Of a stretch of DNA of 64,000 nt, positions 9,944-17,272 are shown in pieces (the first letter of the stretch is position 1; every line of letters begins with the position of its first letter). Below the pieces are notes generated by a model. That model made no database searches. It saw only the letters and a program-made list of their open reading frames with translations, and was not told the DNA's origin. The translations under genes were made by a program, and so were the position numbers. Source of the stretch: Nocardioides sp. zg-1228 (lineage in GTDB: Bacteria; Actinomycetota; Actinomycetes; Propionibacteriales; Nocardioidaceae); contig NZ_CP070961.1 in NCBI RefSeq assembly GCF_017086465.1, forward strand, positions 124,001-188,000. The letters run 5' to 3'.

Positions 9944-11212
9944 GTGATCGATCCCCGCCTGCTCCGTGACGACCCCGACCGCGTGCGTGCCTCCCAGGCC
10001 AAGCGCGGACTGTCCACCGACGTGGTCGACCGGGCGCTCGAGGCCGACTCCGCGCGCCGGCAGGCGATCGCGGACTTCGAGGCCCGGCGTGCCGAGCAGA
10101 AGTCGAGCGGAGCCCTCGTCGCCAAGGCCCAGGGCGAGGAGAAGCAGGCCCTGCTCGCGCAGGTCAAGCAGCTCGCGGCCGGCGTCAAGGAGGCCGAGGC
10201 CGCGCGCGCCGTGGCCGAGGCCGCCTGGGACGAGGCGATCCGCGCCATCCCCAACGTCGCCGACGACGACGCCCCGGCCGGCGGCGAGGACGACTACACC
10301 GTCCTCGAGCAGGTCGGCACACCCCGCGAGTTCGACTTCGAGCCGCGCGACCACGTCGAGCTCGGCCAGCTGCTCGGCGCCTTCGACCTCGAGCGCGGCG
10401 CCAAGGTGAGCGGCTCGCGCTTCTACTTCCTCACCGGCATCGGCGCCCAGCTCCAGATGGCGCTGGTCACCATGGCGATGGACCAGGCCCGCGCCGCCGG
10501 CTTCGTGCAGACCGCGGCGCCGTCGCTGGTGCGCCCCCGGGCGATGGAGGGCACCGGCTTCCTCGGCCAGGCGGCCGACGACGTCTACCGGATCGAGGGC
10601 GAGGAGCTCTACCTCGTCGGCACCTCCGAGGTGCCGATGGCGGCCTTCCACTCCGACGAGATCCTCGACGCCGCCGCGCTCCCGCTGCGCTACGCCGCGT
10701 TCAGCCCGTGCTTCCGCAAGGAGGCCGGCTCGCACGGCAAGGACACCCGCGGGATCTGGCGGGTGCACTGGTTCGACAAGGTCGAGATGTTCGTCTACAC
10801 GACCGTCGAGGAGTCCTACCGCGAGCACCAGCGGCTGCTGGCGTGGGAGAAGGAGTTCCTCGACAAGCTCGAGCTCTGCTACCGCGTGATCGACACCGCC
10901 GCCGGCGACCTCGGGCTGAGCGCGTCGCGGAAGTTCGACTGCGAGGCGTGGATCCCGACGCGCCAGGGCTGGGGCGAGCTGACCTCGACGTCCAACTGCA
11001 CCGAGTTCCAGTCGCGCCGCCTCGACATCCGCACCCGGGTCGACGGGCACACCACGCCGGTGGCGACCCTCAACGGCACCCTCACGGCCGTCACCCGCGC
11101 CATCGTCGCGATCCTCGAGACCCACCAGAACGAGGACGGGTCGGTCACGGTGCCGCAGGCGCTGCGTCCCTACCTCGGCGGCCTGGAAGTGATGAAGCCC
11201 GTTGGCCGCTGA
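9944..11212 (+). CDS. serS: Seryl-tRNA synthetase
   Basis: A class II aminoacyl-tRNA synthetase that charges tRNA-Ser in the cytoplasm; 422 residues (E. coli 430). An N-terminal coiled-coil arm (about residues 30-100, rich in Ala/Glu/Lys) contacts the long variable arm of tRNA-Ser. The catalytic core shows motif 2 ([20 protein letters not shown]) and a motif 3 region, [12 protein letters not shown] followed by [14 protein letters not shown] start directly behind CAGGA and a TAGCCT box. The stop overlaps the TTG start of the next gene. A tRNA-Ser(CGA) gene lies elsewhere in this window at 30517-30606. Confidence 0.97.
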   Translation: MIDPRLLRDDPDRVRASQAKRGLSTDVVDRALEADSARRQAIADFEARRAEQKSSGALVAKAQGEEKQALLAQVKQLAAGVKEAEAARAVAEAAWDEAIRAIPNVADDDAPAGGEDDYTVLEQVGTPREFDFEPRDHVELGQLLGAFDLERGAKVSGSRFYFLTGIGAQLQMALVTMAMDQARAAGFVQTAAPSLVRPRAMEGTGFLGQAADDVYRIEGEELYLVGTSEVPMAAFHSDEILDAAALPLRYAAFSPCFRKEAGSHGKDTRGIWRVHWFDKVEMFVYTTVEESYREHQRLLAWEKEFLDKLELCYRVIDTAAGDLGLSASRKFDCEAWIPTRQGWGELTSTSNCTEFQSRRLDIRTRVDGHTTPVATLNGTLTAVTRAIVAILETHQNEDGSVTVPQALRPYLGGLEVMKPVGR

Positions 11213-12080
11213 GACGTACGCCGGACGGGTGCCCGGCGACCCCGGTGAGGCCTGGCAGCCGCGGGTGGTCGCGCTCGACATCGACGGCACCCTGCTCAAG
11301 TGGGTCGACGGGCAGGCCGAGGACTACGAGGCCATCACCGAGCCGGTCCACGACGCCGTGCACCGCGCGCTGGACGCCGGCGCGCACATCGTGCTGGCCA
11401 GCGGGCGTTCGCCGCACGGCATGACCCGGATCGCCGACCTGCTCCACATCCCCCGCGAGGACGCCGACCGGCTGTGGGTGGTCGCGTCCAACGGCGCCGT
11501 GGTCTTCCGCTACCCGCCGATGGAGGTCGTCCACGAGGAGACCTTCGACGCCGCGCCGGCCGTGGCCGCGGTGCTCGAGCACCACCCGCGGGCGCTGGTC
11601 GCGGTCGAGGAGCGCGAGGTCGGCGGCTACCGCGTCAACCGCGTCTTCCCCGAGGGAGAGCTGTCGGGCGAGCAGCTGATCACCCACGTCGACGACATCG
11701 TCGGCGAGCCGGTCAGCCGGGTGATCATCCGCGACCCCGAGGCCACCGCCGACGACTTCATCGAGCTCGCCGCCCGGCTCGGCCTGCACGGCACCGACTA
11801 CGTCGTGGGCTGGACCGCGTGGCTCGACCTCGCCCCGGTCGGGGTCTCCAAGGCCTCGGGCCTGGAGCACGTCTGCGAGCGGATCGGGCTGAGCGCGGCC
11901 GACGTGCTCGCCATCGGCGACGGTCGCAACGACATCGAGATGCTCCGGTGGGCCCGCCGCGGGGTCGCCATGGGCCAGGCCGTCGAGGAGGTCCGCGAGG
12001 CCGCCGACGACGTGACCGCCGCGGTGCACGACGAGGGCGCGGCGGTCGAGATCTCGCGCTGGTTCCCGCAGGGCTCCTGA
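11202..12080 (+). CDS. HAD-superfamily (Cof-type) hydrolase
   Basis: A 292-residue HAD phosphatase of the Cof/IIB subgroup. The nucleophile motif ALDIDGTLL places the catalytic Asp at residues 26 and 28. An internal C2-type cap follows, then the late metal-binding motif [11 protein letters not shown]. Such enzymes dephosphorylate sugar phosphates or cofactor intermediates; the substrate cannot be read from sequence. The TTG start overlaps the serS stop, so it is probably cotranscribed and coupled with serS. The next gene is a second enzyme of the same kind. Confidence 0.85.
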   Translation: MAAETYAGRVPGDPGEAWQPRVVALDIDGTLLKWVDGQAEDYEAITEPVHDAVHRALDAGAHIVLASGRSPHGMTRIADLLHIPREDADRLWVVASNGAVVFRYPPMEVVHEETFDAAPAVAAVLEHHPRALVAVEEREVGGYRVNRVFPEGELSGEQLITHVDDIVGEPVSRVIIRDPEATADDFIELAARLGLHGTDYVVGWTAWLDLAPVGVSKASGLEHVCERIGLSAADVLAIGDGRNDIEMLRWARRGVAMGQAVEEVREAADDVTAAVHDEGAAVEISRWFPQGS

Positions 12081-12083
12081 GGC

Positions 12084-12896
12084 GTGGGCGCCGGGACCGG
12101 GAGCCGCCCGCGGCTCGTCGCGACCGACCTCGACGGCACGCTCCTCCACTCCGACGGCAAGGTCTCGGCACGGACCCGGTCGGTGCTCGAGCAGCTCGAC
12201 GCCGCCGGGGTGCCGGTCGTCTTCACCACCGGGCGTCCCGTCCGCTGGATGGAGGAGCTGTGGGACGAGGTGGGCGGCCACGGCCTCGCGATCTGCAGCA
12301 ACGGAGGGATCGTGTACGACGTCGCCGACCGGCGGGTGCGTGACTTCAGCGCGGTGCCGCGCGCCGTCGGCGCCGAGGTGGCCGAGCGGGTGCGGGAGGC
12401 GGTGCCGGGCACGACCTTCGCGGTCGAGCACACCGCGGGGTGGGCGAGCGAGGACGCCTTCCCCCGCCACCCCGACGACCGCGAGTCGCAGCGCGGGGCG
12501 TGGGAGTCGATCTACACCGACGACGTGGTGAAGGTGCTGGCCAGGCACCGTGAGCTCGACCCCGAGGACTTCTGGCGGCGCGTCGACGACGCGGTGGGCG
12601 ACCTGGTGACCACGACCTGGTCGTCGACGTTCGCGCTGGTCGAGATCAGCGCCGCCGGCGTCACCAAGGCGTCCACCCTCGCCACGGTCGCCGGGGAGAT
12701 GGGCCTCGGTCCCCGCGACGTGGTCGCCTTCGGCGACATGCCCAACGACCTGCCGATGCTGGAGTGGGCGGGCACCTCCTACGCGATGGCCAACGCCCAC
12801 CCGACGGTGCGCGGCCTGGCCGACCACCTGGCGCCGCACCACGACGAGGACGGCGTGGCCGTGGTGCTGGCCTCCCTCTTCGGGCTGTCTCGCTAG
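12084..12896 (+). CDS. HAD-superfamily (Cof-type) hydrolase
   Basis: A 270-residue HAD-IIB phosphatase and clear relative of the preceding gene, suggesting an old tandem duplication. The motifs are VATDLDGTLL (Asp15, Asp17), TTGRP and FGDMPNDLPML. It starts at GTG three bases after the previous stop, so the two are likely one transcript with serS. Its TAG stop (12894-12896) forms the first three bases of the TAGGCT -10 box of the next gene. The substrate is unknown. Confidence 0.85.
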   Translation: MGAGTGSRPRLVATDLDGTLLHSDGKVSARTRSVLEQLDAAGVPVVFTTGRPVRWMEELWDEVGGHGLAICSNGGIVYDVADRRVRDFSAVPRAVGAEVAERVREAVPGTTFAVEHTAGWASEDAFPRHPDDRESQRGAWESIYTDDVVKVLARHRELDPEDFWRRVDDAVGDLVTTTWSSTFALVEISAAGVTKASTLATVAGEMGLGPRDVVAFGDMPNDLPMLEWAGTSYAMANAHPTVRGLADHLAPHHDEDGVAVVLASLFGLSR

Positions 12897-12899
12897 GCT
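12894..12899 (+). promoter_or_regulatory. -10 box (TAGGCT) that includes the upstream stop codon
   Basis: TAGGCT lies seven bases before the ATG at 12907. Its first three bases are the stop codon of the HAD gene, so the end of one operon doubles as promoter of the next gene. Confidence 0.5.
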
Positions 12900-12906
12900 T
12901 CGCGCC

Positions 12907-13476
12907 ATGATCCGAGCCGTCCGAGTCGTCGTCGCGCTGCTGTTCGCGTGCCTGGGCCTCGTGGTGACGGTCCAGGCCCCGGCAGCGGCCGACTGCACGT
13001 GCAAGCGCGGCCAGCTCCAGCAGCAGGTCGAGCGTGCCGACGCGGTCTTCATCGGCACCGTCGACAACGTCGAGGTCGCCGGTGACGACCACACCTACGA
13101 CGTCACCGCCTCGCGGGCCTACGAGGGCCTGCCCGAGCGCTCCACCCAGGTGTTCTCCGCCGGTGGCAAGGACGCGTGCGGTCTCGGCGAGCTCGCGGTC
13201 GGCACCTCCTACCTCTTCCTCGTCACCGGCACCGAGGCGCCGTTCGAGGCCGACCGCTGCGGCGGCACCACCGTGGCCAACCCGACCAAGGTGGCGAAGG
13301 TCGAGGCCCTCCTCGGCGAGGGCACCTCGGTCGAGCCGCCGCCGCCGCCGACGGCGGTGCGCACCCTGGTCGAGGACTCCCCGCCCGCCGGCTTCGCCCG
13401 GACGGCGGCTCCCGGCGCCGCGGCCGCGATCGTGGGCCTCCTCGGCCTGGTCGTCGTACGACGCCTCGCCCGCTGA
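12907..13476 (+). CDS. Secreted, C-terminally anchored TIMP/NTR-like protein
   Basis: A 189-residue protein with an N-terminal signal peptide (about residues 1-28, cleavage near APAAA-DC). The mature protein starts with a Cys-x-Cys motif (DCTCKRG), as in TIMP/netrin-type OB-fold domains, followed by a FIGTV strand typical of that fold. Two further cysteines (in GKDACGLG and DRCGG) could pair with the first two. A PPPPP linker and a C-terminal hydrophobic helix ending RRLAR suggest surface anchoring. Related proteins are common in actinobacteria but their role is not established. It appears to be transcribed as a leaderless mRNA. Confidence 0.65.
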   Translation: MIRAVRVVVALLFACLGLVVTVQAPAAADCTCKRGQLQQQVERADAVFIGTVDNVEVAGDDHTYDVTASRAYEGLPERSTQVFSAGGKDACGLGELAVGTSYLFLVTGTEAPFEADRCGGTTVANPTKVAKVEALLGEGTSVEPPPPPTAVRTLVEDSPPAGFARTAAPGAAAAIVGLLGLVVVRRLAR

Positions 13477-13651
13477 CGGGGTCGTCCGCGACGCGATGAC
13501 GAGGCCACTCAGGTGGGGGCTCGCACGGCCCTGAACGGCGTGGCGGCCAGGCCGACGGCCAGCGGAGGAACGACGCGGAGATGAACACGCCCCCGCCGCT
13601 CACCCGGCCACCCTACTCACGGCGAACTGGCCGGCCGGGAGGCTCGTTCCT

Positions 13652-13685
13652 CGGGCACGGATGCCCGGATCCGGAGGTGTGCCCG
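13652..13685. terminator. Candidate hairpin between convergent genes
   Basis: The 235-bp gap between two convergent genes (13477-13711) holds no gene I can support. CGGGCAC (13652-13658) pairs with GTGCCCG (13679-13685) around a 20-base loop that contains the palindrome CCGGATCCGG. No T-tract follows. It may act as a bidirectional terminator. Confidence 0.3.
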
Positions 13686-13711
13686 TCGTCAGGACACGGG
13701 GGACACCCCGG

Positions 13712-14359
13712 TCAGAGGTACATGCCCCCGCGGCTGCCGGCCGGGTCGTCGGCGTCGGCGGTCGGCATGGTGGGCATGCCGGTCGGCTGCTGGCGGGGGC
13801 CGCCGGCCGCGGCGGGCAGCGCGCGCCGCATCTGCTCGAGCTGGGCGCGCGAGGCCATCTGCTGGGCGTAGATCGCGGTCTGGATGCCGTGGAACAGGCC
13901 CTCGAGCCAGCCCACGAGCTGGGCCTGGGCGATCCTCAGCTCGCCCTCGGACGGCGTGCCGTCCTCGGTGAAGGGGAGCGAGATCCGCTCGAGCTCCTCG
14001 ACCAGCTCGGGCGCCAGGCCGGACTCGAGCTCCTTGATCGACGCGGCGTGGATGTCCTTGAGACGGTTGCGGCTGGCCTCGTCGAGCGGCGCCGCCTTCA
14101 CCTCGTCGAGGAGCTGGCGGATCATGCTGCCGATGCGCAGCACCTTCGCCGGCTGCTCGACCAGCTCGGTGAGCTGGCGCTCGCCGTGCTCCTCGCCCTC
14201 ACCGTCGCCCTCACCCTCGCCCTCCTGGCCCTGCGTCATCGCCGGGAGCGCGCTCGCCGGGATGGTGCCGATGGGCTGGCCGTCGGGGCCGACCACCACG
14301 ACGAGCTCCTCGCGCGCGCCGTCGCCGGCCGGGTGTGCGGGCTGCTGCTGCTCCGTCAT
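13712..14359 (-). CDS. bpa: Bacterial proteasome activator Bpa/PafE-like (DUF2587)
   Basis: A 215-residue protein matching the ATP-independent proteasome activator of actinobacteria (Rv3780 in M. tuberculosis). It has a disordered, Glu/Gly-rich N-terminal part (about residues 40-65), a four-helix core (about 66-180, including LVEQPAKVLRIGSMIRQLLD and QAQLVGWLEGLFHGIQTAI) and a disordered tail. The C-terminus is GMYL; the family normally ends GQYL, a tail that docks into pockets of the 20S proteasome. The protein forms a dodecameric ring in the family and feeds unfolded proteins into the proteasome. No proteasome genes lie in this window. TAGGCT lies seven bases before the ATG. Confidence 0.88.
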   Translation of the reverse strand: MTEQQQPAHPAGDGAREELVVVVGPDGQPIGTIPASALPAMTQGQEGEGEGDGEGEEHGERQLTELVEQPAKVLRIGSMIRQLLDEVKAAPLDEASRNRLKDIHAASIKELESGLAPELVEELERISLPFTEDGTPSEGELRIAQAQLVGWLEGLFHGIQTAIYAQQMASRAQLEQMRRALPAAAGGPRQQPTGMPTMPTADADDPAGSRGGMYL

Positions 14360-14366
14360 GACCCCC

Positions 14367-14372
14367 AGCCTA
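14367..14372 (-). promoter_or_regulatory. -10 box (TAGGCT) of bpa
   Basis: On the minus strand TAGGCT stands seven bases before the bpa ATG, giving a predicted leaderless transcript. Confidence 0.5.
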
Positions 14373-14428
14373 TGCCCGGTCCGGTCGGGCGGTCCGTCCG
14401 AGCGTGAGGGAGACCGGGGGTCGAGGGG

Positions 14429-15397
14429 TCAGAGCGTCAGGACGATCTTGCCCGCGCGCCCGCCGTCGTCCATCAGCCGGTGGGCGCGGGCGACGTCCTC
14501 GAGCGGCATCGTGGTCTCGATGATCGGGCGCACCCGGCCCGCCGCCACGAGCGGCCAGACGTCCTCCACCACCCCGCAGCAGATCTGCGCCTTCTCGGCG
14601 AGCGGCCGGGAGCGCAGCGACGTCGCCGTCACCGACGCCCGCTTGCGCAGCAGGGCGTTGATGTCGAGCTCGGCCCGCGTGCCGCCCTGCATGCCGATGA
14701 TCACCAGCCGGCCGCCGGTGGCGAGCGCGGAGACGTTGCGGCCGAGATACTTCGCGCCCATGTTGTCGAGGATCACGTCGGCCCCGCCGGCCTCGCGGAG
14801 CACCTCGACGAAGTCCTCGTCGCGATAGCTGATCGCGCGGGTGGCGCCGAGCGAGCGGCACAGCTCGAGCGTCTCGGGGGAGCCGGCGGTGGTGAACACC
14901 TCCGCGCCACGAGCGGCGGCGAGCTGGATGGCCATCGTGCCGATGCCGCCGCCCCCGCCGTGGACGAGCAGGCGCTCGCCCTTGTCGAGGTGGGCGGTCA
15001 TGAAGACGTTGGACCACACCGTCGCCGCGACCTCGGGCAGCGAGGCCGCCTCGACGAGCGAGACGCCGGACGGGACCGGCATGACCTGCCCGACCGGCAC
15101 GGCGACGCGGGCGGCGTACCCCCCGCCGGCGAGCAGCGCGCAGACCTCGTCGCCGACCTTCCAGCCCTCGACGCCCGCGCCGAGCTCGGCGATCCGGCCG
15201 CTGCACTCGAGGCCGATCACCTCGGACGCGCCGGGCGGCGGCGGGTAGTGGCCCTGGCGCTGGAGGGTGTCGGCGCGGTTGACGGCCGTGGCGACCACGT
15301 CGACCAGCACCTCGCCGGGGCCCGGGCGCGGGTCCTCGACCTCGCCGACGGACAGGACGTCGGGGCCACCGGCCCCGGTGGCGATGACAGCACGCAA
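14429..15397 (-). CDS. NAD(P)H:quinone oxidoreductase, zinc-independent MDR family (PIG3-like)
   Basis: A 322-residue medium-chain reductase. The substrate-domain signature NRADTLQRQGHYPPPPG, the Rossmann motif HGGGGGIGTMAIQLA and DNMGAKYLGRN identify the quinone reductase/PIG3 branch, which uses NADPH and lacks the zinc ligands of alcohol dehydrogenases. It begins with TTG, four bases after the stop of the DUF6457 gene, so it is the last gene of a mobA-DUF6457-qor transcript. The physiological acceptor is unknown. Confidence 0.85.
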   Translation of the reverse strand: MRAVIATGAGGPDVLSVGEVEDPRPGPGEVLVDVVATAVNRADTLQRQGHYPPPPGASEVIGLECSGRIAELGAGVEGWKVGDEVCALLAGGGYAARVAVPVGQVMPVPSGVSLVEAASLPEVAATVWSNVFMTAHLDKGERLLVHGGGGGIGTMAIQLAAARGAEVFTTAGSPETLELCRSLGATRAISYRDEDFVEVLREAGGADVILDNMGAKYLGRNVSALATGGRLVIIGMQGGTRAELDINALLRKRASVTATSLRSRPLAEKAQICCGVVEDVWPLVAAGRVRPIIETTMPLEDVARAHRLMDDGGRAGKIVLTL

Positions 15398-15401
15398 GGG
15401 A

Positions 15402-15725
15402 TCAGTCCTCGTAGAGATCGGTGGAGTGATCGACGGTCGAGTCGTCGGGGACGTCGTCGTCGATGTCGTCGGGGTCGGGCGCGTCGGCCGGCCGGTCCCA
15501 GCTCTCCGCGAGCTGCTGGGCGCGAGCGGCGAGCCGCTCGATCTCCTCCGGGTCGGCGTCCCGTGCCCCGGCCGCGATCCCCAGCAGGTAGGCGGTGATG
15601 GGTGCGGCCGTGCGCTGCACGTTCTGCGAGGCGGTGCGGGCCAGGTCGAGGACCAGCCCCTCGTCGACCTCGGTCTCGACGTCGAGCACGTCGCTCAGCT
15701 CATCGATCCAGTCGTGGAGGTTCAC
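15402..15725 (-). CDS. Small acidic protein, DUF6457-like
   Basis: A 107-residue protein beginning MNLHDWIDELSDVLDVETEV with an acidic tail rich in Asp. The N-terminal part resembles the DUF6457 family, which in actinobacteria is repeatedly found next to a MobA-like nucleotidyltransferase, as here. I chose GTG 15725 because family members begin with (M)NLHDW; longer open frames upstream run into the hairpin and into mobA. Its function is unknown. It sits between mobA and a quinone oxidoreductase in one apparent transcript. Confidence 0.7.
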   Translation of the reverse strand: MNLHDWIDELSDVLDVETEVDEGLVLDLARTASQNVQRTAAPITAYLLGIAAGARDADPEEIERLAARAQQLAESWDRPADAPDPDDIDDDVPDDSTVDHSTDLYED

Positions 15726-15738
15726 GAGCCCAATCTCT

Positions 15739-15757
15739 CGCACCCCACGGGGGTGCG
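15739..15757 (-). terminator. Intercistronic GC hairpin between mobA and the DUF6457 gene
   Basis: An 8-bp perfect stem (CGCACCCC pairing with GGGGTGCG) closes a 3-base loop in the 49-bp gap between two same-strand genes. There is no T-tract. It could be a processing site or a partial terminator that sets the ratio of mobA to downstream mRNA. Confidence 0.4.
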
Positions 15758-15774
15758 GCAAGGGAGCCTGCGGC

Positions 15775-16362
15775 TCAGCGACGAAGGTCGCGCAGGTCGG
15801 CCCAGGAGTCCACGTCGACGGCCTCGTCGCCGATCGCGGCCACCTCGGCGAGGTCGAGCGGCGCGAGCAGGCGGTGCAGCGGCATCCCGTGCCGGCCGCC
15901 CGGCTCGGGGCGTACGGCGCCCAGCCGGGCGGCGTCGAGCACCCCCGCGAGCTGCCGTCGTCCGTCGCCGCCGACGAGGAACGCGCCGTCGCGCCCGGCC
16001 GCCGCGTCGCGCAGGCGCCGCATCGTGGCCGCGGTGACCCGCGGCATGTCCACCGCCAGCACGCCCACCAGGCCCAGCGGGGCCGGCGCACCCGCCAGCG
16101 CGTCGACGCCGGCGAGCAGCCCGGCGACCGGGCCGCCGCGCGGCGGGTCCTCGACCACGAACGTCACCGGCCGCGCGGTGGGCACGCTCGCCGGTGCCAC
16201 GACGACCACCCGGTCGGCGTCGCCGAACGCGTCGAGCGCGTGCTCGAGCAACGTCCGCCCGGCCAGCTCGACGGCGGCCTTGTCGACCCCGCCCATCCGC
16301 TCGCCCGTGCCGCCCGCGAGGACCACCCCGTCGAAGCCGTCGGCAGCGCGGTCCGGATCCAT
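15775..16362 (-). CDS. mobA: MobA-like molybdenum cofactor guanylyltransferase
   Basis: A 195-residue nucleotidyltransferase. The N-terminal loop VVLAGGTGERMGGVDKA matches the GTP/CTP-binding signature of MobA/MocA enzymes, and AVDMPRVTAATM contains the metal-binding Asp of the VDMP motif. MobA transfers GMP to molybdopterin; MocA uses CMP. I prefer MobA from the overall fit but cannot exclude MocA or another MobA-like transferase. The start ATG is preceded by GGGAGG. A divergent promoter lies 36 bp upstream. Confidence 0.75.
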   Translation of the reverse strand: MDPDRAADGFDGVVLAGGTGERMGGVDKAAVELAGRTLLEHALDAFGDADRVVVVAPASVPTARPVTFVVEDPPRGGPVAGLLAGVDALAGAPAPLGLVGVLAVDMPRVTAATMRRLRDAAAGRDGAFLVGGDGRRQLAGVLDAARLGAVRPEPGGRHGMPLHRLLAPLDLAEVAAIGDEAVDVDSWADLRDLRR

Positions 16363-16397
16363 GCCGCCATCCTCCCAGCCGCAGCGGGCGCGCGGCC

Positions 16398-16403
16398 TAC
16401 CCT
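16398..16403 (+). promoter_or_regulatory. -10 box (TACCCT) before the leader ORF
   Basis: TACCCT stands seven bases before the ATG at 16411, the same geometry as the other leaderless promoters in the window. It points to the leader ORF, not to the downstream amidohydrolase. Confidence 0.5.
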
Positions 16404-16410
16404 TGGGATC

Positions 16411-16500
16411 ATGGACTCCACCTCACGGCGTTCTCCTGCTCCACGGCGTTCTCCTGCTGGGCGGCGGTCGACCGCGCGTCGGCACGGACACGCCGGATGA
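16411..16500 (+). CDS. 29-residue Arg-rich leader peptide, overlapping the amidohydrolase start
   Basis: A short ORF begins at ATG 16411, exactly at the predicted transcription start, and ends with TGA at 16498-16500. That stop overlaps the ATG of the next gene in an ATGA junction. The peptide contains two copies of RRSPA and eight arginines among 29 residues. It is not an N-terminal extension of the next protein because it is in another frame. It may serve only to bring ribosomes to the downstream start, or it may be a regulatory leader; nothing indicates a function for the peptide itself. Confidence 0.45.
   Translation: MDSTSRRSPAPRRSPAGRRSTARRHGHAG
16424..16459 (+). repeat. 18-bp tandem duplication inside the leader ORF
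   Basis: Two adjacent 18-bp copies (16424-16441, 16442-16459), differing only in the last base, encode the repeated RRSPA unit. Because 18 is a multiple of three, the reading frame is kept. Confidence 0.85.
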
Positions 16501-17261
16501 CCGAGCGGCTGCGGGTGCGCGTCCACCAGTGGGCGAGCGGGCTCGACCCCGACGACAACCGCGCGCGCCTCGCCGAGGTGACGCCCGGCGCCGACCTCGT
16601 GGTGCTCCCGGAGGCGTTCGCGCGCGACTTCGGCCAGGCGGGCTCCGACGTGAGCCCCTTCGCCGAGCCGCTCGACGGCCCGTTCGCGCGCGAGGTGGCC
16701 CGCGTCGCCGACGCCTGCTCGTGCACCGTCGTTGCCGGCATGTTCGAGACGGCCGACGACCCGGCCCGGCCCTTCAACACCCTCCTCGTCCGCGGACCCC
16801 GCCCCGCGACCTACCGCAAGATCCACCTCTACGACTCCTTCGGCTACCGCGAGTCCGACCGGCTGACCGGCGGCGCGCTCGAGCCCGTCGTCGTGGAGGT
16901 CGCGGGCTGGCAGGTGGGCCTGATGACCTGCTACGACCTGCGGTTCCCCGAGCTCGCCCGCCGCCTCGTCGACGCCGGCGCCGTGGTGCTCGTGGTCCCG
17001 GCCGCCTGGCTTCCCGGCGACCGCAAGGTCGCCCACTGGCGCACGCTGCTGGCCGCCCGGGCGATCGAGAACACCTGCTTCGTGGTCGGCGCCGGCCAGC
17101 CGGAGCCTCGCTACGTCGGGCACTCGGCCGTGTTCGGCCCGCTCGGCGACACCCTCGCCGAGGCCGACGGGACGGAGCAGGTGATCGAGGCGGTCCTCGA
17201 CCGCGCCGACCTCGACGGGGCCCGTCGCACCAATCCCTCCCTCGCCAACCGCCGGCTGTAA
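16497..17261 (+). CDS. Nitrilase-superfamily carbon-nitrogen hydrolase
   Basis: A 254-residue hydrolase with the catalytic triad of the superfamily: Glu in VVLPEAF, Lys in TYRKIHLYD and Cys in LMTCYDLRFPEL. The overall pattern resembles the Nit2/omega-amidase and deaminated-glutathione amidase branch, which cleaves amides of small dicarboxylates or peptides. The ATG at 16497 was chosen because the protein then begins with a family-typical strand and its start overlaps the leader ORF stop. TAACCT near its stop belongs to the next gene. Confidence 0.85.
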   Translation: MTERLRVRVHQWASGLDPDDNRARLAEVTPGADLVVLPEAFARDFGQAGSDVSPFAEPLDGPFAREVARVADACSCTVVAGMFETADDPARPFNTLLVRGPRPATYRKIHLYDSFGYRESDRLTGGALEPVVVEVAGWQVGLMTCYDLRFPELARRLVDAGAVVLVVPAAWLPGDRKVAHWRTLLAARAIENTCFVVGAGQPEPRYVGHSAVFGPLGDTLAEADGTEQVIEAVLDRADLDGARRTNPSLANRRL

Positions 17262-17264
17262 CCT
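17259..17264 (+). promoter_or_regulatory. -10 box (TAACCT) of the next membrane protein gene
   Basis: TAACCT overlaps the TAA stop (17259-17261) of the amidohydrolase gene and stands eight bases before GTG 17273. Spacing fits a leaderless start. Confidence 0.4.
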
Positions 17265-17272
17265 CCTCCGTC

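Noticed and set aside
15602-17272. Possible 1000-residue protein reaching upstream from the membrane protein gene at 17273
   Set aside because: The upstream part runs antisense to mobA and in another frame of the amidohydrolase and is low-complexity; a TAACCT box and GTG at 17273 give a better start.
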